Positions 18,144 through 26,369 of a stretch of 64,000 bases of DNA are shown piece by piece. The DNA is from Cryobacterium sp. PAMC25264. Its GTDB lineage: Bacteria; Actinomycetota; Actinomycetes; Actinomycetales; Microbacteriaceae. The position numbers and the translations under genes are program-made. The stretch covers positions 310,001 to 374,000 of the forward strand of contig NZ_CP080383.1 in NCBI RefSeq assembly GCF_019443325.1, written 5' to 3'. The notes under the pieces were generated by a model, which was given only the letters and a program-made list of their open reading frames with translations, was not told where the DNA came from and searched no databases. Each line of letters starts with the position of its first letter. Positions within the stretch are counted from its first letter, which is position 1.

Positions 18144-19028
18144 TCAGAGCTCGGTGTCGGCCACCGCGAAGGTGTCGCAGGCATCAGCCCCGCCGGTGTA
18201 GCCCGTCTGGAACCACTTCTGACGCTGTTCGCTCGACCCGTGTGTCCAGGTCTCCGGGTTGACCTGACCCTGGGCCTTCTCCTGAATGCGGTCGTCACCG
18301 ATGGCGGATGCGGCGTTCAGCGCATCCGCCATCTGGACGTCCGTGATCGGGTCGAGCAGTGGGACGCCGTCGGCATCCGTGGTTTCGGTCGCCGAGCCCA
18401 GCCAGGCGCCGGCGAAGCAGTCGGCCTGCACCTCGAGGCGCACGGCATCCGAGGTGGGACCGGTCTGGGAGGTGTCTGCGCTGGCGAACGTGCCCGCGAG
18501 GTTCTGGATGTGGTGGCCCCACTCGTGACCAACGACGTAGAGCTGGGAGAGCGGGCCGGCCGTGGCACCGAACTGGCTGCGCAGCTCGTCGTAGAAGGCG
18601 GTGTCGAGGTAGATCTGCTGGTCACTCGGGCAGTAGAACGGCCCCACCGCACTGGTCGCCGAGCCACAGCCGGTGTCGACGGCCTGCTCGAACAGGTTGA
18701 TGGTGGGGGAGGCGTACCCGATGCCCATGGCCGGCGCTTGCTCGGCCCAGTACGCGTCGAGCGAGTCGTAGGTGAGTCCCGCCCGGCATTCCACGTCGGC
18801 ATTGGCGTCGGAGCCGGTCTCGCAGTTGGTCAGGGCGGTGCCCTCGCTCTGGCTGCCGGCGCCGCTCGTGCCGCCGCCCACCAGGCCGGTGAGGTCCACC
18901 CCGAGCAGCTGCGAGAGCAGCACGATGGCGACGAGGCCCAGGCCTCCGCCGCCGACGGCGAGGCCGGTGCGGCGGCCCGATTTGCGGACCCCGCGGCCGG
19001 AGTATTTGGCGTCGTCGTTAAAAGTCAT
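18144..19028 (-). CDS. YpfJ-type neutral zinc metallopeptidase
   Basis: Predicted 294-residue protein with one N-terminal membrane anchor (about residues 25-45) and an extracytoplasmic peptidase domain. The zinc motif HEWGH is seen in YVVGHEWGHHIQN, followed by the family's LEVQADCFAGAWLG (third ligand region) and a C-terminal GSSEQRQKWFQTGY. Cysteines in the domain suggest disulfides. Family members (putative neutral zinc metallopeptidase, YpfJ) lack a well-defined substrate. A CATACT box 8 bases before the ATG may be its -10. Confidence 0.88.
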   Translation of the reverse strand: MTFNDDAKYSGRGVRKSGRRTGLAVGGGGLGLVAIVLLSQLLGVDLTGLVGGGTSGAGSQSEGTALTNCETGSDANADVECRAGLTYDSLDAYWAEQAPAMGIGYASPTINLFEQAVDTGCGSATSAVGPFYCPSDQQIYLDTAFYDELRSQFGATAGPLSQLYVVGHEWGHHIQNLAGTFASADTSQTGPTSDAVRLEVQADCFAGAWLGSATETTDADGVPLLDPITDVQMADALNAASAIGDDRIQEKAQGQVNPETWTHGSSEQRQKWFQTGYTGGADACDTFAVADTEL

Positions 19029-19129
19029 TCCTCGACAGTATGCGATCCTCAGTTCTGCCCGGTGCCGCCACGACGCGGCACACGGGGCGAATACTGGCGC
19101 TCGGTCGGCCCGCCTGTCACACTGCGGTC

Positions 19130-19783
19130 ATGAGAAGTCTCGGGGTCCTCGTGCTGGCAATCGTCGGTGCCGGGCTGCTCGCCCTGGGCGGATGCGGCGG
19201 CGGTGCGGCCCCCGGCGCCGGTGCCGGGCCGGGCGGGTTCCCCCGGCCGGCCGCGGCGGGCGAGGTGCTCGCCCAGGGCCTGGTGCTGCACAAAGACGGC
19301 GAAGACCCCCAGCTCTGCCTGGGCTCGGTCGCCGAGTCGTACCCGCCCCTGTGCGGAGGTCCGCCGATCGTCGGCTGGGACTGGGCGACGGTGGAACAGT
19401 CCGAGAGCGCATCCGGGGTCACCTGGGGCAGCTATGCCATCACCGGCACCTGGAATGCCGCAGTCTTCACGGTGACCCAGCCTCCCATCCCGCTCTCGCT
19501 CTATGACCCGCTCCGGGTTGACGACCCCCGTGAGGACCCGCAGAACGCGGGCGCGAGTGACGAGGCCACCCTGCTGCGCCTGCAGGAGGAACTGCATTCC
19601 GCGGACTACAGCCCCTCCCAATTCACCGACTGGTCGGAGGCGCCGATCCTGTCGGACTGGACTGCGAACGGGTACCTCTGGGTATCCGTGATCTACGACG
19701 ACGGCTCGATCCAGCGGTTCATGGACGACCAGTTCGGCACCGGTATCGTCGCGGTGCTGACCGCGCTGCGGGATGTGGGCTGA
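19130..19783 (+). CDS. lipoprotein, unknown function
   Basis: Predicted 217-residue lipoprotein with signal peptide and lipobox ALGGC (Cys22), then a Gly/Pro-rich linker. The mature part has paired cysteines (LCLGS, LCGGPP) and a C-terminal helix (FMDDQFGTGIVAVLTALRDV). I do not recognise the family. ATG 19130 is selected by the signal peptide and by a CACACT box 6 bases upstream; the longer frame from 19040 overlaps the divergent peptidase promoter. Confidence 0.7.
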   Translation: MRSLGVLVLAIVGAGLLALGGCGGGAAPGAGAGPGGFPRPAAAGEVLAQGLVLHKDGEDPQLCLGSVAESYPPLCGGPPIVGWDWATVEQSESASGVTWGSYAITGTWNAAVFTVTQPPIPLSLYDPLRVDDPREDPQNAGASDEATLLRLQEELHSADYSPSQFTDWSEAPILSDWTANGYLWVSVIYDDGSIQRFMDDQFGTGIVAVLTALRDVG

Positions 19784-19797
19784 CGGGTTCGCCGCCG

Positions 19798-19803
19798 TAG
19801 GAT
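19798..19803 (+). promoter_or_regulatory. -10 box of a leaderless promoter (TAGGAT)
   Basis: TAGGAT lies 7 bases before the ATG at 19811, with no Shine-Dalgarno sequence. Confidence 0.45.
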
Positions 19804-19810
19804 CGAGGGC

Positions 19811-20482
19811 ATGGCCCTCCTCCACAAAGCAGACCTGACGCCCACCAAGATCGAACTGCTCAGCGGCTGGGTACCCAGTCAGCCGTGGTTCTCCGGTGAG
19901 GCGGATGCGCCGCTGGAGAACATCGCCGCGTACCGTTTCGATGACCCGGACGGCCAGGTGGGCATCGAGACGATCCTCGTGAGCGCCGGCACCGGCCCGG
20001 TGCTGCAGGTTCCCGTGACCTACCGGAACGCGCCTCTCGCAGACGCCGAGGCCGCCCTCATTGGAACCACCGAGCACTCGGTGCTGGGCAAGCGATGGGT
20101 CTACGACGGCGCGGGCGACCCGGTCTACCTTGCCGCCGTCGCCACGGCCGCGTTGACCGGCGGCCGCCAGGCCGAACTGCAGATCGAGATCGACGGCGAG
20201 ATGGTCCTCCGCGAACCGACGGCCGTGGTCGCCGGCAGTGGAGCGCCAGGCGGACCTCCCGTGGCTCTGCCCGGGCGCGGCGAGATCAGCATCAGCGAGG
20301 CGCCGGGCGCCGCCGTCGTGGCGGCCGGTCCGCTGCGGATCGTCGTGGCCCGCGTGCTCGACGACGACGACGTGCTGGCGAACCAGGCGCCCGACTCGGC
20401 CACCCACGAGGTGCTCGCCGGCACCTGGCCCCAGCAACCCAGTCTGCGCACACTTGTGCTGGTCGGGGTCGTCACCGGCTAG
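19811..20482 (+). CDS. maltokinase N-terminal cap-like protein
   Basis: Predicted 223-residue cytosolic protein. The opening ALLHKADLTPTKIELLSGWV and the following beta-rich region resemble the stand-alone relatives of the maltokinase N-terminal cap domain (CG0192-like actinobacterial proteins). No kinase domain is present, so it is not a kinase by itself. Its role is unknown. It is probably leaderless and is followed 22 bases later by a zinc-ribbon gene with its own promoter-like box. Confidence 0.65.
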   Translation: MALLHKADLTPTKIELLSGWVPSQPWFSGEADAPLENIAAYRFDDPDGQVGIETILVSAGTGPVLQVPVTYRNAPLADAEAALIGTTEHSVLGKRWVYDGAGDPVYLAAVATAALTGGRQAELQIEIDGEMVLREPTAVVAGSGAPGGPPVALPGRGEISISEAPGAAVVAAGPLRIVVARVLDDDDVLANQAPDSATHEVLAGTWPQQPSLRTLVLVGVVTG

Positions 20483-20492
20483 GCGAAACCGG

Positions 20493-20498
20493 CAGACT
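20493..20498 (+). promoter_or_regulatory. -10-like box (CAGACT) before the zinc-ribbon gene
   Basis: CAGACT ends 6 bases before the ATG at 20505, the same spacing as the other leaderless starts in the window. Confidence 0.3.
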
Positions 20499-20504
20499 GG
20501 AGCG

Positions 20505-20693
20505 ATGGACGAGGACGGATTCGACCAGGAGGATCTCGAGGAGATCGAACTCGACGAGCCCGGTCCGCCCTGCCCGGCCTGCGCCACGGAGATGACCGAG
20601 GACGGCGTTGACACGGCCGAGGGGCTCGAGTCCTGTCACCGCTGCCCGCGCTGCAAGCTCGTGATCGTCATTCCGGGGCTCAGCGACCGGTAG
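20505..20693 (+). CDS. small acidic zinc-ribbon protein
   Basis: Predicted 62-residue protein. The N-terminus is strongly acidic (MDEDGFDQEDLEEIELDEPG) and is followed by two CxxC pairs, CPAC and CPRC, which would make one zinc ribbon. The Asp/Glu start and zinc knuckle suggest a nucleic-acid or protein adaptor, but this is only inference. The next gene is convergent, 7 bases away. Confidence 0.65.
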   Translation: MDEDGFDQEDLEEIELDEPGPPCPACATEMTEDGVDTAEGLESCHRCPRCKLVIVIPGLSDR

Positions 20694-20700
20694 CTGAGGC

Positions 20701-21612
20701 TCAGGCGCCGAGCGGCTCAGTTACGCCCGGCCGGAGCCGCTCCACGATGGCCACCCTGGCCGCACGGCCCACCGCGGTGGGCAGCAACGGGTAAACGTGC
20801 ACCTGCCCGACGCCCTCGTGGAACTCCAGGTCGACCCCGGCCGCGACGGCTTTGTCGACCAGGAGATGGGCATCCGGGTTCAGCACATCCCGTGTTCCGC
20901 TGAACACCGTCAGCGGCCCCAGGCCCGCCAGGTCGCCCATCAGCGGACTCACCACCGGGTCCAGGATGTCGTCGGACCCCTTCCAGAGATCGGCGAGCAC
21001 TTCACCGCCAGGGGTCGCCAGCCAGGGGTCGCTCGGCTGCACGGTGGGGATGAGCGGGTTGCTCCAGGAAAGGTCCAGGGCGGGGGAGATCAGGACGGTG
21101 CGGCGTAGCGTGATGTCGTGCTCGTCCCGCAGCACGAGAGCGGCGGAGAACGCGATCTGACCTCCGGCGGAGTCGCCGGCCAGGCAGGTGCTGCCGTACC
21201 GCTCCAGGTTGCCCCGCACCAGGTCCACGACGCCTGCGGCCACGACAGCGGCGGTTCCGAACGGCACGAGCGGATAGATCGGCACGGTGACGGTGGTGTT
21301 CGCTTCCGCGGCGATCTGCGCGGCGAGGTGCCAGTGTTGCCCGGCGATCTGGTTCACCCAGCCACCGCCGTGCACGTACACCACGCTGCCAGTGGGGCTG
21401 CCGTCCACGGGCGCGATCGTATAGACCGGCCAGGCCGCACCGGAGACTGTCACCCGAACGTCACGGCGCAGCCGGCTCGGCGGCCCGTACGGCGTCGGCC
21501 GAAGCTCGCGCTCGCGCACATGCCGGCGCGCTCCCTCCGCAGTGACGAAGACCCGGTTCGCGCGCATCAGTCGGAGGGCGGGAACGATGACGCTGCTCGG
21601 GAGAGTGACCAT
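20701..21612 (-). CDS. alpha/beta hydrolase, hormone-sensitive-lipase-like esterase
   Basis: Predicted 303-residue serine esterase. The oxyanion-hole motif of the HSL family is seen as YVHGGGWVNQ and the nucleophile elbow as GDSAGGQIA (Ser in GDSAG). The acid and base residues are likely Asp in FSGTRDVLNPDAH and His in GVGQVHVYP. No signal peptide is seen, so it is probably cytosolic. The substrate is unknown, with short-chain esters or steryl acetates typical for relatives. A GACAAT box 6 bases before the ATG fits a leaderless start. Confidence 0.85.
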   Translation of the reverse strand: MVTLPSSVIVPALRLMRANRVFVTAEGARRHVRERELRPTPYGPPSRLRRDVRVTVSGAAWPVYTIAPVDGSPTGSVVYVHGGGWVNQIAGQHWHLAAQIAAEANTTVTVPIYPLVPFGTAAVVAAGVVDLVRGNLERYGSTCLAGDSAGGQIAFSAALVLRDEHDITLRRTVLISPALDLSWSNPLIPTVQPSDPWLATPGGEVLADLWKGSDDILDPVVSPLMGDLAGLGPLTVFSGTRDVLNPDAHLLVDKAVAAGVDLEFHEGVGQVHVYPLLPTAVGRAARVAIVERLRPGVTEPLGA

Positions 21613-21695
21613 GTCTACATTGTCGCGGACATCTGCCGGCGTTGACCGGTCGCGGCTGGTCGACGGCTGGCCTTCCCGTGTTCACCCCGAACAGC

Positions 21696-21701
21696 CATAC
21701 T
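21696..21701 (+). promoter_or_regulatory. -10 box of a leaderless promoter (CATACT)
   Basis: CATACT ends 6 bases before the ATG at 21708. Confidence 0.4.
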
Positions 21702-21707
21702 GAGGCC

Positions 21708-21896
21708 ATGACCACACCCCTGCTCGGCGACCGGGTACATTACGCCGGCGTGGCCTGCCTGCTGGTGGCTGTCGTCACCTTCATCGCCGCGGTCGCCGTC
21801 TTCATGGCGGGTTTCGAGCCGGCGTTCCTGGCCATGCCGTTCTCCCTCGCACTCTTCACCCTCGGCATCGGCGTGCTTTGCGTCGGTCGCCGCTAG
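21708..21896 (+). CDS. small two-helix membrane protein
   Basis: Predicted 62-residue protein with two hydrophobic segments (about residues 10-32 and 36-56) and a short basic tail. Unknown function. ATG 21708 is preferred to the longer frame from 21642 because a leaderless-type CATACT box precedes it and the longer part overlaps the divergent esterase promoter. Confidence 0.55.
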   Translation: MTTPLLGDRVHYAGVACLLVAVVTFIAAVAVFMAGFEPAFLAMPFSLALFTLGIGVLCVGRR

Positions 21897-21899
21897 TGA

Positions 21900-22736
21900 T
21901 CACTTAGCCCCTGGCTTGACCGCCTGGAGCGTGTACGACAGCGGCGCCACGCCGGCCAGAGTGCTCAGCGCGAACTCCCCATCGGGCCGCTCGATCATTT
22001 GGCCGGGCAGCGCCTCCCACGGCACGCTGTCGTGTTCCACGAGCATCGTGAGGTTCAAGCCCGCGTTCAGGAGCGCCGTCACGATCTCACCCAGGCCGTG
22101 ATTCCACTCGTAGGTCTTCGTGGCCGTCATCGGGCGGTCGGTCTGCACGTAGGTGGAGTCGTCATCCCACTCCAACGGGGCCTCGTGTTCGAAGTACGGG
22201 AACCGCAGGTGCAGATCGTCTCCCAGCCTCTCGTCCATCGCCCAGAGAATCGGATGTCCCTCCCGGAGGAACAGTCGACCGCCGGGTGCCAGCAGCCCGG
22301 CCACGACGGCGGCCCAACGGTCGATGCTCGGCAACCAGCAGAGCGCCCCGATCCCCGTGTAGACCAGATCGAAACCGCCCGGTTCGAGTACCGAAAGCGC
22401 CGAGTACACGTCGGACTCGACGAAGTCCACCGTGTCACCGGTCTCCTGCACGAGGGTGCGAGCCTCAGCGAGGGCTACCGGGGAGAAGTCCAGCCCGGTG
22501 ACGTGGGCGCCGAGCCGGGCGAGGGAGAGCGTGTCGGTTCCGATGTGGCACTGCAGGTGCACTGTGCGCAGCCCCGCGACATCGCCCAGCCGGTCGCGGT
22601 CGAAGCGCACCACATCCGATAACAGCGTCGGGTCGTCCACGTAGCGCTGCACCTGGTAGCCGAGACCGGTGCGTGCTGCGTGAGCGGATGCCCGATCGTC
22701 CCAGTTGGCCCGGTTCGTGTCCAGGAAATGCTGCAT
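21900..22736 (-). CDS. class I SAM-dependent methyltransferase
   Basis: Predicted 278-residue cytosolic enzyme. The SAM-binding region is RTVHLQCHIGTDTLSLARLG, with GLDFSPVAL as motif II and FDLVYTGIGALCWLPS as motif IV. The opening LDTNRANWDDRASAHA is shared by many actinobacterial small-molecule methyltransferases. The substrate is unknown. ATG 22736 is preceded by GAGGACC. It is monocistronic, with a small membrane-protein gene converging on its 3' end. Confidence 0.82.
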   Translation of the reverse strand: MQHFLDTNRANWDDRASAHAARTGLGYQVQRYVDDPTLLSDVVRFDRDRLGDVAGLRTVHLQCHIGTDTLSLARLGAHVTGLDFSPVALAEARTLVQETGDTVDFVESDVYSALSVLEPGGFDLVYTGIGALCWLPSIDRWAAVVAGLLAPGGRLFLREGHPILWAMDERLGDDLHLRFPYFEHEAPLEWDDDSTYVQTDRPMTATKTYEWNHGLGEIVTALLNAGLNLTMLVEHDSVPWEALPGQMIERPDGEFALSTLAGVAPLSYTLQAVKPGAK

Positions 22737-22942
22737 GGTGGTCCTCGTCCTGCCCGGGGTTGGCGAGCCGACCAGACTAGCGCAGACCGGGCGGCGAGGA
22801 ATAGAGCGCGCGCCGCTCGACGTTAACCCCACTGTGCCGACGAGCCGGGCCGCAGAGACCGGTTCTCAGGGCGGACCCATGCAACGCTCAGTGGCACCTG
22901 CGAAACTAGTCAATTCATCTTTCGAGAACGCAAGGAGACCCC

Positions 22943-23326
22943 ATGCCCACCATTGACGTCACCGAGACCACGTTCGGCGAGACCCTGGCGGCCAACGAGA
23001 TCGTGCTGGTGGATTTCTGGGCCGACTGGTGCGGTCCGTGTAAGCAGTTCGCCCCCACTTACGCGGCGTCGTCGGAGCAGCACCAGGACGTGGTGTTCGC
23101 CAAGGTCGACACCGAAGCCGAGCAGCAGCTGTCCGCCGCAGCAGGCATCCAGTCGATCCCCACTCTGATGGCCTTCCGTGAGGGCGTGCTGGTGTTCTCC
23201 CAGCCCGGAGCGCTGCCCCCGGCAGCCCTCGAGCAGGTGGTCACGGCCGTGAAGGGACTGGACATGGCCGACGTGCACCGCCAGGTGGCGGCGCAGAAGG
23301 CCGAGCAGCAGGCCGCCGCCCAATAG
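22943..23326 (+). CDS. thioredoxin
   Basis: Predicted 127-residue thioredoxin with the active site WCGPC (Cys30, Cys33), conserved Asp in FWADW and the cis-Pro loop IQSIPTLMAF. It is about 20 residues longer than E. coli TrxA, with an Ala/Gln-rich C-terminal tail. It reduces protein disulfides in the cytoplasm. AAGGAG precedes the ATG. It is followed by a strong bidirectional terminator. Confidence 0.92.
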   Translation: MPTIDVTETTFGETLAANEIVLVDFWADWCGPCKQFAPTYAASSEQHQDVVFAKVDTEAEQQLSAAAGIQSIPTLMAFREGVLVFSQPGALPPAALEQVVTAVKGLDMADVHRQVAAQKAEQQAAAQ

Positions 23327-23376
23327 GGCCGGCTCAGCAGGGCGCCCAATAAGGCGACTTCGCACCACACACCACA

Positions 23377-23410
23377 AAAGGTGGGCAGAGATTTCTCTCT
23401 GCCCACCTTT
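23377..23410. terminator. bidirectional terminator between thioredoxin and the PTS gene
   Basis: A 14-bp perfect stem (AAAGGTGGGCAGAG / CTCTGCCCACCTTT) with a 6-base loop. A-rich and T-rich flanks serve both strands. It sits between two convergent genes. Confidence 0.85.
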
Positions 23411-23425
23411 GTGTTGATGCAGGTG

Positions 23426-25477
23426 TTACTTGGCGGTCACCGTGAGGAGAGCGTCTCCGACGGCGACATGGCCGGTGGCGGCCTGGTCGATGGAGCCGAA
23501 CTTCTTCGGGTTCGTCACGAGCACCGGAGTGACCAGCGAGTAGCCGGCTTCCTCGATGATCGCGCGGTCGAAGGTGACCAGCGGGGTGCCGGCCTCGACC
23601 CTGTCGCCAGCCTTGACCTTGACGTCAAAGCCCTTGCCGGCCAGGTTGACGGTGTCGATGCCCACGTGGATGAGCATTTCGATGCCGCCGTCGAGCATCA
23701 GGCCGAAGGCATGGCCGGTCGGCTGAGCGACCAGGACCTTGCCGGCCGCCGGCGCGAAGACGGTGTCTCCGGTCGGGTCGACGCCGACGCCGAGGCCCAC
23801 GATGCCCTTGCTGAACACGGGGTCCGGCACCTCATCGAGCGGTACGACGATGCCCTCAACCGGCGAGCCGATCGTGGCGAGCACCGTGGCAACCAGGGTG
23901 GCCGTGCCGCCGGCGGCGGGTGCCGTGGCGGGAGCCGTGCTGGATGCGACGGCAACCGGAGTCGCAACAGGAGCGACCGGCGCGTGCTTGGCCTCTTCCA
24001 TGGCGGTGTCAGCGGCGAGCTGAGCGGCCGCTTCGGCCTTCTGCTCGGGCGAGAGGTAGCCGGAGAGGATCACGAGGATCATCGCGGTGAAGAACGACGC
24101 GGCCACGGCGACCGCGTACAGCGGGATGTTGTTGAAGGCCGGGATGGTCAGCAGCGACGTGAACACGAATGCGTTGGTCGTGACGCCACCGCCGAGGCCG
24201 ATGATGACACCACCGACGAGGCAACCGACGAGCATGCGCGGGTAGATGCGCTTGAACCGCAGGTGGATGCCGTACAGCGACGGTTCGGAGATACCGCCGA
24301 GCAGTCCGGCGGCAAGAGCACCCGTCGCGGTCTGCTTCATCTGGCTGTTCTTGGCGCGGATGGCGAGGACCAGCACGCCGGCAGTGGCACCGAAGCAGGC
24401 GAAGTTCCAGGCGCCCATCGGGCCCTGGATGAAGTCATAGCCGAGGGACTGGATGTTCAGCAGCATCACGGCGTTCAGCGGCCAGTGCAGTCCCAGCGGA
24501 ACCATGAACGGGTAGGCCAGCGGGATGACGATCGCGAAGATGAGCGGGGAGAAGTCGTTGATGGACTTGAGGAACTCTCCGATGGCCGCACCGCCGAAGA
24601 CGCCGATCGGGCCGATGAGGAAGGCCGTGACGGGGATCATCACGAGCATGCTCAGGAACGGGACGAAGATCAGCTGGACGCTGGACGGGATGACCTTCTT
24701 CAGGCCCTTGGTGAGCAGGGCGAGAACGGCCGCCATCAGCAGCGGCGGGAAGACCTGCGAGCTGTAGTCGGTGACGGTGAGCGGCAGGCCGAAGATCGAC
24801 ACGATCGCGGCCTTGCCGTCGAAGACGGTCTGGGCACCGTCGGTGGCGGCGAGGGCGGAGAAGCCCGGCAGCATGACAACGGCCATGATGCCGAAGCCGA
24901 CCCACGGGTCGGCGCCGAGGCGCTTGGAGGCGTTGTAGGCGACCATGAGCGGCAGGAAGACGAACACGCCCTGCCACATCAGGTTGATGAAGGCCCAGCC
25001 GGGCTCGAGCGTGACGCCGGGGGCGTTCCACGCGGGGATGACACCGAGGGTGGCCATCAGCGCCATGAACGTGATGAACAGCGACGCGCCCAGCAGAGCG
25101 CCCAGGATCGGGCGGAAGGAGTCGGAGAGGACCTCGAAGAAGGTGTCGAGCCCGGCGAATTTGCCGCGGGGGCCCTTCGCGCGCTCGGCGGCCTTGATGT
25201 CGTCGGCGCTTTCGCCGGTGCCGACCTTCTTCATTTCGGGCAGCGCCAGGATCTCGTTGTAGACGGTCTCAACCGCGCCACCGATGACGACCTGGTAGCG
25301 GTCCCCGGACTGGGGAACGGCGCCCAGAACGGCGGGGATGGCTTCTACCTGGGTCTGATCGATTCCGGATGCGTCCTTGAGCGTGAAGCGCAAGCGAGTC
25401 GCACAGTGGGTGAGGGCGACGACGTTCGACGCCCCACCGATACTTTGAATAATGTCTTTAGCGGGTGAGGTCGCCAC
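23426..25477 (-). CDS. PTS enzyme IIBCA, beta-glucoside/glucose family
   Basis: Sugar phosphotransferase permease of 683 residues with all three domains fused in the order IIB-IIC-IIA. IIB has the phospho-cysteine in THCATRLRF (Cys25). IIC (about residues 105-450) has roughly ten helices. After an Ala/Pro/Thr-rich linker, IIA carries the phospho-histidine in IHVGIDTV (His604). The domain order matches BglF-like beta-glucoside or sucrose/trehalose permeases; the sugar cannot be fixed. It starts at GTG 25477 behind AAGGAG. No neighbouring glycosidase or antiterminator gene is seen. The upstream 165 bp contain inverted AAATTTC/GAAATTT elements that could be an operator. Confidence 0.9.
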   Translation of the reverse strand: MATSPAKDIIQSIGGASNVVALTHCATRLRFTLKDASGIDQTQVEAIPAVLGAVPQSGDRYQVVIGGAVETVYNEILALPEMKKVGTGESADDIKAAERAKGPRGKFAGLDTFFEVLSDSFRPILGALLGASLFITFMALMATLGVIPAWNAPGVTLEPGWAFINLMWQGVFVFLPLMVAYNASKRLGADPWVGFGIMAVVMLPGFSALAATDGAQTVFDGKAAIVSIFGLPLTVTDYSSQVFPPLLMAAVLALLTKGLKKVIPSSVQLIFVPFLSMLVMIPVTAFLIGPIGVFGGAAIGEFLKSINDFSPLIFAIVIPLAYPFMVPLGLHWPLNAVMLLNIQSLGYDFIQGPMGAWNFACFGATAGVLVLAIRAKNSQMKQTATGALAAGLLGGISEPSLYGIHLRFKRIYPRMLVGCLVGGVIIGLGGGVTTNAFVFTSLLTIPAFNNIPLYAVAVAASFFTAMILVILSGYLSPEQKAEAAAQLAADTAMEEAKHAPVAPVATPVAVASSTAPATAPAAGGTATLVATVLATIGSPVEGIVVPLDEVPDPVFSKGIVGLGVGVDPTGDTVFAPAAGKVLVAQPTGHAFGLMLDGGIEMLIHVGIDTVNLAGKGFDVKVKAGDRVEAGTPLVTFDRAIIEEAGYSLVTPVLVTNPKKFGSIDQAATGHVAVGDALLTVTAK

Positions 25478-25568
25478 CTGGATCTCCTTATGGTGTGGGT
25501 GCCAGACGCGTGGTTCCCGTCTGGTACAGCTCAGTGCGAACCGGGTTGGCCGACTGAGAATATCCTGT

Positions 25569-25617
25569 CAAATTTCACACACCACTTGAAATTTACACTG
25601 TTCGGGAATCGAAATTT
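25569..25617. promoter_or_regulatory. AAATTTC/GAAATTT repeats upstream of the PTS gene
   Basis: One AAATTTC and two GAAATTT elements within 49 bp, AT-rich in an otherwise GC-rich region. Possible promoter or operator; no regulator is identified. Confidence 0.25.
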
Positions 25618-25643
25618 GGGTCGAAGGTCCCGGGGGAGTGTGT

Positions 25644-26303
25644 TCAGGGTAGGCGGCGGGCCCGCAGCACCACGTCTTCGGTGTGATGCGCCCCGGCGCC
25701 GGTGCTCACGTGGCGGGGCCGAACTTCGTCGACCTCGACGGTCCAGCTATCGTCCAGCCGCGCGGCAACATCCGCCGGACTCACGTAGTCCTGGGGGTGG
25801 AACCCGTGCGCGGCGGCCTGCTCCACGCTGGGCAGGGAGTGGTGCACCACGAGGAGCACGCCATTCGGCGCCACCGCGTCAAGCAGGGCGCGTTCGGACG
25901 CGGCGTCGTGGGTGCGAAGCAGTGCGGGGTACTGCGCCGAGACCACGTCGAAGGACTCTGGGGCAAGCGCCGCCTCCACCAGGCCGACGTGCAGCCAGTG
26001 CACCTGAAGGCCGAGGGCGTCGGAGCGCTCTGATGCCCGGCCCAGTGCCACCTGGGAGACGTCCAACGCCGTCACGTCCCAGCCGTGGGCGGCCAGCCAG
26101 AGTGCATCGGCACCCTCACCGCAGCCGACGTCCAGGATGCGGCCGGGCCTCATCCCCTCCAGTTCGGCCACCAGGGTCACGTTCGGCTGCCCGCTCCAGA
26201 GTGCCTCCGCGCCGGCATACCGCTGGTCCCAGAGATCCTGGATGTCGCGGGGGTCCTGTGGCGTATGCACGGTCGGTGTGTGATCGCTGATCTGGTCCAT
26301 CAT
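25644..26303 (-). CDS. class I SAM-dependent methyltransferase
   Basis: Predicted 219-residue cytosolic enzyme. SAM-binding motif I is ILDVGCGEGADALWLAAHGW, motif II VTALDVS, and the post-II region FDVVSAQYPAL. The N-terminal WDQRYAGAEALWSGQPN is typical of small tellurite-resistance/thiopurine-like methyltransferases in actinobacteria. The substrate is unknown. The next gene upstream on the same strand is more than 65 bp away, so an operon is not evident. Confidence 0.82.
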   Translation of the reverse strand: MMDQISDHTPTVHTPQDPRDIQDLWDQRYAGAEALWSGQPNVTLVAELEGMRPGRILDVGCGEGADALWLAAHGWDVTALDVSQVALGRASERSDALGLQVHWLHVGLVEAALAPESFDVVSAQYPALLRTHDAASERALLDAVAPNGVLLVVHHSLPSVEQAAAHGFHPQDYVSPADVAARLDDSWTVEVDEVRPRHVSTGAGAHHTEDVVLRARRLP

Positions 26304-26369
26304 GGCAGCATGCAGGCCCGGCGGTCCGCGGCGAAATCGGATTGCCGATCCGGCAACCCGATGGCTCGG

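Noticed and set aside
23381..25468. Plus-strand open frame of 695 codons opposite the PTS gene
   Set aside because: Asp/Gly/Glu-rich shadow frame; the minus strand carries clear IIB, IIC and IIA domains.
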